Both the position numbers and the translations under genes were made by a program. A stretch of 64,000 nt of DNA from DATMNI01 sp963817515. Lineage in GTDB: Bacteria > Acidobacteriota > Terriglobia > Bryobacterales > Bryobacteraceae. A model generated the notes under the pieces. That model worked only from the letters and a program-made list of their open reading frames with translations. It ran no database searches and was not told the origin of the DNA. The stretch lies in contig CAWFPJ010000014.1 in assembly GCA_963817515.1 (NCBI GenBank), positions 372,001-436,000 of the forward strand, given 5' to 3'. This document shows, in pieces, positions 26,929-35,155 of this stretch (position 1 is the stretch's first letter; every line of letters starts with the position of its first letter).

Positions 26929-27498
26929 ATGATATTCAAAAGAGTCGCTGTGCTCCTCAGTCTGACCTTGCTGACTGCTGTTTTAGCAAATGCCAAGGAT
27001 TCACCCGACCAGCAGCGCGAAAAAATTCGTAAGATGGCAGCCGCGACCATGACGGAACTGTACGGGTTGCAACCGGCCTCTCAGGCGGCTGTCCAGAAGT
27101 CGGCAGGATACGCGGTCTTCAACAATATGGGCACGAACCTATTGTTGCTAAGCACTGCCCGCGGCGCAGGCGTGGCAGTCAACTCGAAAACCAAGAGCCA
27201 TACCTTCATGAAGATGAACTCAGTCGGCGCCGGTCTCGGAGTCGGAATGAAGGACTACAGAGTCATCTTCATATTTGAGACGGAGCAGGCGCTGAATCAG
27301 TTCATGGATTCCGGTTGGGGTGGTGAAGTGCAGGCAGACGCCGCGGCCAAGGCCAATAAGAGCGGCGGCGCTTACTCCGGAGCCACCTCGGTAGCGCCGG
27401 GCGTCTGGGTTTACCAGATTACCAAGAACGGACTTGCACTCCAGTTGACGCTGCAGGGTACAAAGTACTCCAAGAACAAGGATCTCAACACACCTTAA
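26929..27498 (+). CDS. Exported SYLF-domain (YSC84-like) lipid-binding protein
   Basis: 189 aa from the ATG at 26929, chosen because AGAAGGAGAG lies about 7 bases upstream and a signal peptide follows (MIFKRVAVLLSLTLL to ANA). The open frame upstream to 26395 has no family features. SAGYAVFNNMGTNLLLLSTA, GAGVAVNSKTKSHTFMKMNS, and the glycine-rich tail GGAYSGATSVAPGVWVYQIT match the SYLF/Ysc84 family, which binds phosphoinositides in eukaryotes. Bacterial members are secreted and their function is unclear. It is followed by aqpZ after 34 bp and could be co-transcribed. Confidence 0.75.
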   Translation: MIFKRVAVLLSLTLLTAVLANAKDSPDQQREKIRKMAAATMTELYGLQPASQAAVQKSAGYAVFNNMGTNLLLLSTARGAGVAVNSKTKSHTFMKMNSVGAGLGVGMKDYRVIFIFETEQALNQFMDSGWGGEVQADAAAKANKSGGAYSGATSVAPGVWVYQITKNGLALQLTLQGTKYSKNKDLNTP

Positions 27499-27532
27499 CT
27501 CAGGGGTGTGGAGGACGAAAGGAAAATCGACA

Positions 27533-28291
27533 GTGCCTTTACGTAAGAAAATGGCGGCGGAGTTCATCGGTACGTTCTGGCTTGTTTTCGGAGGATGCGG
27601 CAGCGCGGTGTTCGCCGCCGCATTTCCGAATGTCGGTATCGGTCTGCTGGGCGTGTCCCTCGCGTTCGGGTTGACTGTGCTGACGATGGCGTTTGCGATT
27701 GGCCACATATCGGGTTGCCACCTGAATCCAGCGGTTTCTGTAGGGTTGGCGGTTGCGAAACGGTTTTCCGGCAGGGAGTTGTTGAGCTACGTTGTGGCGC
27801 AGACTGCGGGAGGCCTTCTCGGAGCGACGGTCCTGTACGTGATCGCCAGTGGCAAGTCTGGTTTTGACCTTGCCGGCGGGTTCGCTTCTAACGGTTACGG
27901 CATTCATTCACCTGGCGAGTACTCGTTGATTGCCTGCCTGGTTGCAGAGGTAGTGCTCACGCTGATGTTCCTGCTGATCATTCTCGGGGCCACCGATCGG
28001 CGCGCGCCGCAGGGATTCGCCCCGATCGCAATCGGCTTGGGATTGACTTTGATTCATCTCATCGGGATACCCGTAACCAATCTGTCCGTGAACCCGGCAC
28101 GCAGCACCGGGCCTGCGCTTTTCGTCGGCGGCTGGGCCTTGGAGCAACTGTGGCTATTCTGGCTGGCGCCGATTGTGGGCGCTGCGATCGCGGGCGTTCT
28201 CTATCCGGCGATCGCGGGTGAACCGGCGCTCGAGCGCGCCCGCCCGGCGCCTCGCGACCGACTCGAAGAGAAATGGGATGCGGCGTCGTGA
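27533..28291 (+). CDS. aqpZ: Aquaporin Z, water channel
   Basis: 252 aa. GTG at 27533 (MPLRKKMAAEFIGTFWLVFG) is chosen because it aligns with the short cytoplasmic N-terminus of E. coli AqpZ; AAAGGAAAA lies about 8 bases upstream. An in-frame ATG at 27551 is possible. Both NPA motifs are intact (65-67 NPAVSV and 187-189 NPARS), and the selectivity filter residues F45, H175, T182 and R190 match the water-specific AqpZ set. Six membrane helices and two half-helices are apparent. The C-terminus carries about 20 extra charged residues (ERARPAPRDRLEEK). Confidence 0.95.
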   Translation: MPLRKKMAAEFIGTFWLVFGGCGSAVFAAAFPNVGIGLLGVSLAFGLTVLTMAFAIGHISGCHLNPAVSVGLAVAKRFSGRELLSYVVAQTAGGLLGATVLYVIASGKSGFDLAGGFASNGYGIHSPGEYSLIACLVAEVVLTLMFLLIILGATDRRAPQGFAPIAIGLGLTLIHLIGIPVTNLSVNPARSTGPALFVGGWALEQLWLFWLAPIVGAAIAGVLYPAIAGEPALERARPAPRDRLEEKWDAAS

Positions 28292-28311
28292 GCGGCAAAG
28301 TCCAGGCAGCT

Positions 28312-28457
28312 TTGAGCCGGTGATACAGCAATCCGGCCGGAGTCCGGTGAAAATCCGGACCAGATACGGCCGCCGCAACTCAGGGTAGCCCACGCTTGTT
28401 TGGAGGAAGAATGTGTAAACGTCTTGTTGTTTTCTCGCATGACTGCCTGCCACGGGC
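28312..28457 (+). ncRNA. Candidate cobalamin-riboswitch-like structured RNA
   Basis: Twenty bases after aqpZ, a hairpin GCCGG...CCGGC (28316-28337) is followed by GGAGTCCGGTGAAAATCC and CGGAC, with stem GTCCGG/CCGGAC, then GCCGCCGCAACT. The order matches the cobalamin riboswitch core (GGGAA..GGUGaAAaUCC..CCGCaACUGU). CTGCCTGCC near 28445 resembles the 3' B12 box (..GACCTGCC), and CCACGG/CCGTGG frames a further hairpin just after. A 74-codon ORF (28411-28635) with GGAGG overlaps and is probably spurious. The downstream gene at 28752 is of unknown function, so the regulatory target is unclear. No model was run. Confidence 0.4.
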
Positions 28458-28751
28458 ATCGCCCGCGGCGGAACCCCTTGCCGTGGATTTCGCCGGCATC
28501 GATTTGAATGAGAATCAAGGTTCGTTGAAAGCTAGCTTAGCGCTCGGGCCGCCGGTGAATGTGACCGTAATGGCTTTGGCCTTCTACGACGATTTTGAAA
28601 GACCGCCTGGCGGAGTCACACGACGTCGACAGTAAGACGGAGCCACTGAACTTCCGTTTTGGGCAACGTTACAACCGCGATCTCGTGTTGAGTTGGCGCC
28701 GCTTCACGACCTCATCAGTAATGCGCCGGTCGCGAATAAGGAGTAGTTCAA

Positions 28752-30185
28752 ATGGCGACACGAATCTTTGGCGCGCTTGCATTCGCTCTAAGCACAATTG
28801 GATTACTCAGCGCAAGCACTCCGGTTACATTCAACGTCATCGAGCCGATCAGCATTGCTGGCGTACCGCCGGTTACACTCGGACCAGGGACATACATCTT
28901 CCGAAAGGTGGACAGCTCCAGTGGAGTAAGCGCCGTCCAAGTCCTGAACAAACGCCGTGATTATGTGTACACGACGGTGTTGACGATTCCAGCGTTGCGG
29001 CTGCATCCGGGTGACAAGCAACAAATCCACTTTTCGGAGACATCCTCAGGGAATCCGCCCGCGCTGCACTTCTGGTTTCGGTCTGGGGAAAATGTGGGAT
29101 ACGAATTCATCCATACCCACAACTTACCGGCTCCCGATCCGAATACCACACCCAAGCAGTTGCAGTTCAGGATCGCTGGAACGCAAAACCCGGCCGTTCA
29201 ATCCCAGGGGAGCCCGGCAGATTTCTACGCTCTGAGAGAGGCCCTGTTGAGAATCGAAAGCGGCAAGTTGGCCGCCGCGCGAGATTGCTTCAGGCGAAAC
29301 TACTTCCTCGCGCAAAATCGGGAAGGCGCGTTTGCGTCGCTACTTTTGGCTCTCCTCATGATTGATCGCGAAGAGGCGAGAGGATCGCTAGACACCGTTA
29401 GCCGGCTTGATCCTGAGCGGGCGCGGGTGCTGTCACGCCTCGACGTATATGGCGTCGTCGAATCGCTGCCAGCTTCACGATCGAATCTGAAGGAGAGCCG
29501 GGTCCGGCGGTTCCTGCTGAATCTCGCGCTGGAGATGACAGACGATGTGATCGCGCGGACCGCGATCCTTTCTTTTGAGAGACGCGTCCTTAAGGGCGAT
29601 TCGTTACCCGTCGAGATCGCGTTGGAGAGACGCCGCGAGGAACTCGACACGAAGAGGAAGCGCGAGGAACAATGGGTTCTCGCCATAGGGCAGATTGTAA
29701 AACTGAATGACTGCGTCAAGTCCCTGCTGAACAGGGTGGGTGCGCTGGAGTATTCAACGAGTGTGGAGGCAACGGTGGGCCTCTTCGGACCGGTCAGATT
29801 GAGGGTGGTTCTGAATCAACGCAGGCTGATCGATCTAGACGCAATTGTGGAGTCTTCCCACCGCACCATCTGCCAGCGGCGTTCAAGGTTGGAGCAGCTC
29901 ATTTATCAGCGAAATGCGCCAATTGCCCGGGAACTCGACTGGCTGCGATTGGCGCTCCGTGAACTCGACAGACAGCCGGGTTCCCTGACGAATTCGCAGT
30001 TCGCCTCGCTTCGCACCTGGGAATCGGCGCCCCCTTCTGGAGTTGCGCGCGATTTGATGATGTTGGCCGAGCGCGCCACTTTGCCATATATGCGTCTGTC
30101 GCGCGTGCTTCGGACGAACCGCGGATATGTTCAACTCAACATCGCCGGATCCCTGGCGAGGTTGGCGGAGTGGGCGCGGCTTTAA
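28752..30185 (+). CDS. Exported acidobacterial protein of unknown function
   Basis: 477 aa, ATG at 28752 behind AAGGAG. The signal peptide (ALAFALSTIGLLSAS) precedes a beta-rich N-terminal domain (about 20-130: GPGTYIFRKVDSSSGVSAVQ, VYTTVLTIPALRL, LHFWFRSGENVGYEFIH) frequent in Acidobacteriota. The remaining 340 residues are helical and charged with TPR-like spacing (ALLRIESGKLAAARDCFRRN, LLLALLMIDREEARGSL) and a long amphipathic region around residues 280-330. I do not recognise the C-terminal part. It may lie downstream of the candidate riboswitch but is 300 bp away. Confidence 0.6.
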   Translation: MATRIFGALAFALSTIGLLSASTPVTFNVIEPISIAGVPPVTLGPGTYIFRKVDSSSGVSAVQVLNKRRDYVYTTVLTIPALRLHPGDKQQIHFSETSSGNPPALHFWFRSGENVGYEFIHTHNLPAPDPNTTPKQLQFRIAGTQNPAVQSQGSPADFYALREALLRIESGKLAAARDCFRRNYFLAQNREGAFASLLLALLMIDREEARGSLDTVSRLDPERARVLSRLDVYGVVESLPASRSNLKESRVRRFLLNLALEMTDDVIARTAILSFERRVLKGDSLPVEIALERRREELDTKRKREEQWVLAIGQIVKLNDCVKSLLNRVGALEYSTSVEATVGLFGPVRLRVVLNQRRLIDLDAIVESSHRTICQRRSRLEQLIYQRNAPIARELDWLRLALRELDRQPGSLTNSQFASLRTWESAPPSGVARDLMMLAERATLPYMRLSRVLRTNRGYVQLNIAGSLARLAEWARL

Positions 30186-30453
30186 GGGCGGCGTCGATCG
30201 ACGCGAACGCAAACTCGCCCTGTGCTTCGCGGGATCCAGTCGAAAAAAACTAAACCTGCCGCAAACATTGCGTCATCTTCCCCACGAAGCGGAACCGGGT
30301 CGCCGTGCCCACAAAGTAACCGCTTCGGTGCAGGCCGGACCCTGCCTACTACGCTGAGCGGCACCACGGTGACGTTCGATGGTGTCGCGACACTGTAATG
30401 CGCGACCTGCGATCCTGGCGTCATTTTCCTCCGCGATCATGCGCTGCTTCAAT

Positions 30454-31044
30454 TTACGGGGCGTTGACCACGACGTAGGTCGTGTTCCCGCCCGCGAACT
30501 GCGGCTGATAGTAGGTGCTTCCACATTTTTGGTAGGTGATGCCATTGGCCGTAACAGGGGCGCACGAGGGCGGCAAACTATTCACCATCGAGCCCACCAC
30601 AATCGCAGTCCCTACCGCCGCTGCCGTCACTGCGGCTGCTGTACCGACACCCGAGCGATAACAGCAAGGGCCCCCGTAACCTCCGCCGTAGTAGCTCCCG
30701 TTGGTATTCACGTTGACGTCGCGGTTGACGTTAACATTCTGATTGACATTTACGTTCCGGTTGACGTTGGCGTTCTGGTTGACGTTGGCGTTCCGGTTGA
30801 CGTTGGCGTTCCGATTGCTGCTGGCGTCGGCGTTGCGGTTGGCATTCGCATTGTCGGCACGGTTGCTGCCGGCGTTTTGGCTGCGATCGGCGCTCGCGTT
30901 CCGGCTTGGCTGGTTGACGCTGCCACGCGCGCTGGAACGCGTGCCTCCGCCACCGGAGCCGCGCTGTGCCGTGGCCGGGAAGCCGGCGGCGGTCAGTAGG
31001 AAAACGAAAACTGCCGTGAAAATGCGTTGAGTTGAGATTTTCAT
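30454..31044 (-). CDS. Secreted Asn-rich repeat protein
   Basis: 196 aa from the ATG at 31044 (MKISTQRIFTAVFVFLLTAA), preceded by AGGAG; the frame extends to 31131 but without a start signal. After the signal peptide comes a Gly/Ser linker, then about 60 residues of low complexity built on N-x-N-V/A-N steps (NVNRNANVNQNANVN), encoded by a degenerate DNA repeat. The C-terminal part has a hydrophobic Ala-rich segment (AAAVTAAAVGTAIVVGS) and the conserved tail ITYQKCGSTYYQPQF with GGNTTYVVV, seen at the end of many small exported proteins. It lies 10 bp downstream of the DUF2092 gene. Confidence 0.65.
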   Translation of the reverse strand: MKISTQRIFTAVFVFLLTAAGFPATAQRGSGGGGTRSSARGSVNQPSRNASADRSQNAGSNRADNANANRNADASSNRNANVNRNANVNQNANVNRNVNVNQNVNVNRDVNVNTNGSYYGGGYGGPCCYRSGVGTAAAVTAAAVGTAIVVGSMVNSLPPSCAPVTANGITYQKCGSTYYQPQFAGGNTTYVVVNAP

Positions 31045-31054
31045 AAAAAGGCTC

Positions 31055-31825
31055 CTACTTGCTAGGGTTTGCCGAGGCTTTGTCGGCTGCGAAGACGATC
31101 TTGTGCGTGCCCTCCGGAGGGTCGAACACAAAAGCTTCCTCGCTGTAGGACGGCGCCAGGTTCCACGTAAGGACCGAGACGTGTTGCGGACGCGCTTCGT
31201 CTGTGGTGGTGGTTAGAACGAGCTTTCTGGGCAGTGGGTGATCGCCCAATTGGACCCAGACCTGCCAGTCAAGGCCGGGCTGCCGGAAAGCGTAGTGCTC
31301 ACAGGTCGCTCCTTCCACGGTGCCCGGTCCTAAATCCGCCGCGGCCGTGATCTCGTTGGTACTGGCATTTGGGCCGCCCCACAGGAACAGATCGACCAGG
31401 GGGACTTCGACGTCGTATTTCTCTCTCACCGCTGCAATCAACTTGCCGATGGTTTCGGGCGCCGGCACGGTTGCGTAGTAGCCCGCGCGGCGCGCGAAAA
31501 GAGTGAAGGATTTCCCGTCGTAAAGGAATAAGCGCGACTTCTGTTCTCCTTCGGTCGAAACGCGCATTTTGGAGGGTATTTGGGCCAGGAGGGTCGTGGT
31601 GCTGGCGTATTGCAACTTCTGGCCATCCTCCAGAACGTCTTCGGTGGTGATTTCCGCCTGCACCTGAAAATCTTTCAAGGTTCGAAGATAGGCACCCATC
31701 TGATCGAGTGCTTTCATCGCCTCCGGAGCGACGAGGTCCGACTTGTCCTGCGCCGCTAACAAGCCCGAAAGGAGAGTCGCGAGCGCGATCGCTGTGGCGA
31801 GATAGCCAATTTTTCGTTTCATCAT
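31055..31825 (-). CDS. DUF2092 exported protein
   Basis: 256 aa. Signal peptide ATAIALATLLSGLLAAQ, then KALDQMGAYLRTLKDFQVQA, LLAQIPSKMRVSTEGEQKSR, LFLYDGKSFTLFARRAGYYA and VWVQLGDHPLPRKLVLTTTT, the diagnostic strands of DUF2092 (a LolA/LolB-like half-barrel). The fold suggests binding of a lipid or hydrophobic ligand in the periplasm. DUF2092 genes are repeatedly found immediately before an Asn-rich or glycine-rich secreted protein, as here. This pairing implies a shared function at the envelope, so far uncharacterised. Confidence 0.75.
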   Translation of the reverse strand: MMKRKIGYLATAIALATLLSGLLAAQDKSDLVAPEAMKALDQMGAYLRTLKDFQVQAEITTEDVLEDGQKLQYASTTTLLAQIPSKMRVSTEGEQKSRLFLYDGKSFTLFARRAGYYATVPAPETIGKLIAAVREKYDVEVPLVDLFLWGGPNASTNEITAAADLGPGTVEGATCEHYAFRQPGLDWQVWVQLGDHPLPRKLVLTTTTDEARPQHVSVLTWNLAPSYSEEAFVFDPPEGTHKIVFAADKASANPSK

Positions 31826-32551
31826 CTCTTCTCCTGTGTTGCTTCCTCAACAGCGACGCCGCGGAATTCCGTCCATTTGTGATATCGAGACGAAGATTCC
31901 ATGAACGGACGCACGCATGAGGAGAAGATGGCAGCGCCAGAGTTGACGATTTTTATCTTTTTCGGGCCTCACTGTTTTCAACAGCATGGTCGCATGACGC
32001 AACCTGAGAGGGGTCTCTTGGTTCGTCAACGGCGGAGTGAAAGGTGACTTGACCAATGGTGACGGGTCCGAACGACTTTTCCAACGCGATGTCACGCGAC
32101 CGCCACTGAACGATGTATTCGATGCCGCGAAACTGAGGGCGAGGTTGGCGACGCTTGACGATCGCGCCTGGAGTTTCTAACGGCGCTTCGTGCGATCCGC
32201 GCCCGGCAGTCCCGTAGCTTCGAAACTGAGCGTGCGGGTGTGCGTGCAAGATTGGGCAGTGAAACTTGGAAACGACTTTGCCGTTCACCCTCCGCCGAAC
32301 TTCTTGAATCTGGGCCACTGTCACCATGAAAGTTGTGGCCCCGAAAATGGCTGTATACTCGCTAACGGGAAACGCGAGCTCTCCATTTCACGCAGAACCG
32401 TATGGAAGCCTGAACATTCAAGGCCGTGCGGGCGTTTCCTCGCCGCGTCGCACGGCTTCTATCAGCACCATTGTGTTGCAACAAATATTGTGTCTCGCGA
32501 CGAGCACACTGCCTCTATCGTCCGCAAGTGCTGCAATCGGCTAGAACCCGA
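31826..32551. other. Intergenic with a small unidentified coding-like remnant
   Basis: About 725 bp up to the inverted-repeat border. A plus-strand frame at about 31997-32180 reads GVSWFVNGGVKGDLTNGDGS then FDAAKLRARLATLDDRAWSF and stops, and has coding-like composition, but it lacks a start and I do not recognise the family. Another short frame (32326-32544) has no support. The rest appears noncoding. Confidence 0.35.
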
Positions 32552-32697
32552 GGCTGGAGAGAAGAAGGTGGGGCAAGTGCTGCGCCATGGGGCTCAGACT
32601 GGCGAAGGCCGGTGACATTCCGGCCTCCTTTGGACTGTGTGGACCCAAGGAAGGAGTGGTCTGGAAAAAGGTCGGCTGTACAGTGCTTACACGGTAA
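32552..32697 (+). pseudogene. Short C-terminal remnant of a 628-aa-protein paralog (copy B)
   Basis: Plus-strand equivalent of the fragment at 17016-17161, ending WKKVGCTVLTR with TAA at 32695-32697. No upstream coding sequence belongs to it. Confidence 0.6.
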
Positions 32698-32869
32698 CAG
32701 GTATTCGACATCACGACGGATCGAAGCCTTATTCCAGACCGCTTTTCAACGTTCGTCAAGCGACCTCTTTACGACCGGACGGCCAGCGAGGCGGAGCGGG
32801 AGCGCGCGGCCCGCGGGCCTCCCCCCGGGTATTCGCGCGGTTCGTGACCAGCGACTGATTTTGTAGCGC

Positions 32870-33151
32870 ATGAAAGAGAATATGTCGCTTCGACCGTACA
32901 AAAGCCTCGCGGCTCTCGCACGTCTGCTCCTTTCCTCGGGGCTCGTAGCAAGTTGCCTAGACCAGAAGAACAGCAGAAAGTTTCTCAAGCCCACCGAAAG
33001 GCGGAAGCCGTCGGCTCGAAGTACGCCCGACTGGCACTATGCGTGCTGGTTGGCCCCGCGCAGATGCTTACTATCCGGCCGGCGACCGTCGGCTGTTACG
33101 TCCAGTGCCGAAAGGCTGTGGTTGACCAGGTCGCGCGAGGCGGTGGTGTGA
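32870..33151 (+). CDS. Possible small lipoprotein (hypothetical), copy B
   Basis: Identical to the frame at 16562-16843 in copy A, with the same candidate lipoprotein signal (LVASC). The same doubts apply. Confidence 0.25.
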   Translation: MKENMSLRPYKSLAALARLLLSSGLVASCLDQKNSRKFLKPTERRKPSARSTPDWHYACWLAPRRCLLSGRRPSAVTSSAERLWLTRSREAVV

Positions 33152-33277
33152 TAGAGCCACCGGTGTACCCGAACCGTTCTGGAGGCGCCGCGCAGCCCGC
33201 TAACCAGCGCGGTCCGCTGCAACATACAGTCGGAGACCGAGGATCAAGACGGGACGAGCCCTCATTCTCGTTGATGC

Positions 33278-33281
33278 CTAG
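33278..33281. repeat. Left CTAG target-site duplication of the IS701 element
   Basis: CTAG here and at 35152-35155 flank the element; copy A has a single CTAG at 16433-16436 in the same context (GATGC CTAG GTTCC). A CTAG duplication agrees with the YTAR target of the IS701 family. Confidence 0.9.
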
Positions 33282-33325
33282 TATTACTGTGTTAAAAAAG
33301 AACAAGTTGTTGTAGAATTGTTTTC

Positions 33326-34648
33326 GTGGGATCACGCCTCTCTTCGCCAGGCCCACAACAGAGGCGCTTCGCGGTATATGTCGAGGGCCTGGCTAACGCC
33401 GCGGGGCACGCCGACCGGCACACTCCCCTGAAGAACTACTGCAGGGGATTGTTATTGCCCGGAGATCGCAAGAGTGTCGAACCGATGGCTGCCCGCTTGG
33501 CTCCCAACGATGTTGGTCGTATGCATCAGTCGCTCCATCATTTGGTGGCGGAGGCGCCCTGGAACGACGAGGAGATGCTGGCCGAGGTGCGGCGGTATGT
33601 GCTGCCCACCATGCAGAAACAAGGTCCAGTGGTGGCTTGGATTGTGGATGATACGGGTTTTCCGAAACAGGGAAAGCATTCGGTGGGCGTCGCCCGGCAG
33701 TATTGCGGTCAGTTAGGCAAATCGGATAACTGTCAGGCGGCGGTGAGTTTGTCGGTGAGCACGTGGGCTTCGAGTTTGCCGATCGCGTGGCGATTATACC
33801 TGCCGGAAGTATGGTGCCAGGATGCCGAACGCTGCCGACAAGCGGGCGTTCCGGAAGGGGTTGCGTTTCAAACCAAGCCAGAGATTGCTCTGGAGCAGAT
33901 TCGGCAAGCGATGGAGCGGCAGGTTCCGGTGGGAGTGGTACTGGCGGATGCGGGTTATGGGAAGGGCACGCAATTCCGCACGGCCCTCACTCAAATCGGA
34001 CTGCAGTATACGGTAGGTATTGAATCTAACGCCACGGTCTGGGAACCTGGGCAACAACCCTTGCCGGCGCCAGCGCGAAAACCAGGTCGAGGTGCGCCCC
34101 CCAAGCGCCTGCAGCGCAATGCGGACCATCAGCCCATTTCGGTAAAGCAACTGGCCCTCGGCTTGCCGTCTTCGGCCTGGAAGGAGATTGGTTGGCGCCA
34201 GGGCAGTCAAGAGACTTTGCACTCCCGCTTCGCCGCAGTCCGCGTGCGCCCTGCGCATCGCGATTACAAGCGCACCGAGCCATATCCGGAAGAATGGCTC
34301 TTGATCGAATGGCCAAAGAAAGAATTGGAGCCCACCAAATACTGGTTCTCCACGGTACCGGAGAAGACCTCACTGAAGTCTCTGGTGAAAATAGCTAAAC
34401 ACCGCTGGATCATCGAACGCGATTATGAGGAACTTAAGCAGGAGTTGGGTTTGGGCCACTACGAAGGACGGGGTTGGCGCGGTTTTCACCATCATGCCAC
34501 GTTGTGTATCGCCGCTTATGGGTTCCTGATCAGCGAGCAGAACCGTTTTTCCCCCTCAGCGCACGTCGGCAATCTTGGATTATCAGCCCCGGAGTTGCCG
34601 CCGGACTTCCGCCCGCGAGGGTCACCGCGTCCGCCCCGAGCGACATAA
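33326..34648 (+). CDS. IS701-family DDE transposase
   Basis: 440 aa from a GTG at 33326. The DDE core is visible: D108/D109 in AWIVDDTGFPKQGKHSVGVA, D208 in VVLADAGYGKGTQFR, and the glutamate in HRWIIERDYEELKQELGLGH (about 359-380), followed by the conserved HYEGRGWRGFHHH. The tail is frameshifted: an extra C in GCCCCGAG near 34637 gives PRPPRAT and a stop, whereas the other frame continues RHNPHSIATIHIEIAHQLLQ to CPFCGSPPG (34742), a Cys-containing tail typical of the family. Catalysis could survive, but the lost tail suggests a weakened or inactive enzyme. Confidence 0.9.
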   Translation: MGSRLSSPGPQQRRFAVYVEGLANAAGHADRHTPLKNYCRGLLLPGDRKSVEPMAARLAPNDVGRMHQSLHHLVAEAPWNDEEMLAEVRRYVLPTMQKQGPVVAWIVDDTGFPKQGKHSVGVARQYCGQLGKSDNCQAAVSLSVSTWASSLPIAWRLYLPEVWCQDAERCRQAGVPEGVAFQTKPEIALEQIRQAMERQVPVGVVLADAGYGKGTQFRTALTQIGLQYTVGIESNATVWEPGQQPLPAPARKPGRGAPPKRLQRNADHQPISVKQLALGLPSSAWKEIGWRQGSQETLHSRFAAVRVRPAHRDYKRTEPYPEEWLLIEWPKKELEPTKYWFSTVPEKTSLKSLVKIAKHRWIIERDYEELKQELGLGHYEGRGWRGFHHHATLCIAAYGFLISEQNRFSPSAHVGNLGLSAPELPPDFRPRGSPRPPRAT

Positions 34649-34708
34649 TCCGCACTCGATTGCCACGATCCACATCGAGATCGCGCACCAACTGCTGCAG
34701 CAACTGCC

Positions 34709-35092
34709 TCATTGTCCTTTTTGCGGATCGCCGCCAGGATAATCGTCGGCGTCTACCTCGACGTGCCATACGCAACGCTGAGGAGCGTGGGGTTCGGTGC
34801 GCCAGGGACCATCCACCCATTTCACGCTCGAGAGTTTGATCAAAGAAAGGCAGCGCCAGATCCCCTCATTGCCGCTCGGCAGTGGTCCGCTCTTGGTTTC
34901 TCCCCCGTACTGATAACAGAACACTCGCCAATCACCCGGCTGGTTGTAGCCCACCACATGCGGACACAAGAGCCTAGGCCTGCCGTCATACCGCGCCGCG
35001 ATTGGCCGGTGTTGAACCGTCGCTGCAGCCACAAGGCGGTGAACTTCCTCGGGAGACTGTCCGGCAGCCGAACCAGAAGTACCCATCTCCAC
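34709..35092 (-). CDS. Passenger gene of the IS701 element, conserved hypothetical
   Basis: 127 aa lying wholly inside the IS ends, convergent with the transposase; its stop lies within the frameshifted transposase tail. The protein reads HRPIAARYDGRPRLLCPHVV, GYNQPGDWRVFCYQYGGETK, EGIWRCLSLIKLSSVKWVDG and VWHVEVDADD, a small beta-rich fold with conserved Cys, His and Trp that recalls WYL-like domains. I have seen similar free-standing proteins in soil bacteria but know no function. It may be a captured cargo or a regulator of transposition. Confidence 0.55.
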   Translation of the reverse strand: MEMGTSGSAAGQSPEEVHRLVAAATVQHRPIAARYDGRPRLLCPHVVGYNQPGDWRVFCYQYGGETKSGPLPSGNEGIWRCLSLIKLSSVKWVDGPWRTEPHAPQRCVWHVEVDADDYPGGDPQKGQ

Positions 35093-35155
35093 TCAGGATA
35101 ACGTCATCCCTGCCAAGTCGTTGAGCACCTGCAGTTTATAACACAGTAATACTAG

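Larger units (their letters stand above)
33282..35151 (+). mobile_element. IS701-family insertion sequence, 1,870 bp, with passenger gene
   Basis: The ends TATTACTGTGTTA (33282-33294) and TAACACAGTAATA (35139-35151) are perfect 13-bp terminal inverted repeats, directly flanked by CTAG. The boundaries are proven by comparison with the empty copy A. It carries a transposase on the plus strand and a convergent 127-aa ORF. At 1.87 kb it is longer than the usual 1.4-1.5 kb for this family, the excess being the passenger gene. It disrupts the LssY-like gene immediately after its first codons. Confidence 0.93.

Noticed and set aside
28411..28635. 74-codon ORF with a GGAGG site after aqpZ
   Set aside because: Not accepted as a gene because it overlaps the candidate structured RNA and has no recognisable protein features, although the ribosome site is good.
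30700..30880. Periodic GTTGACGTTGGCGTTC-like DNA that might suggest a CRISPR or satellite array
   Set aside because: The periodicity is the codon repeat of the Asn-rich protein; there are no spacers.
31953..32327. 125-codon minus-strand frame in the gap before copy B
   Set aside because: No ribosome site or known motif, and a coding-like plus-strand remnant overlaps it.
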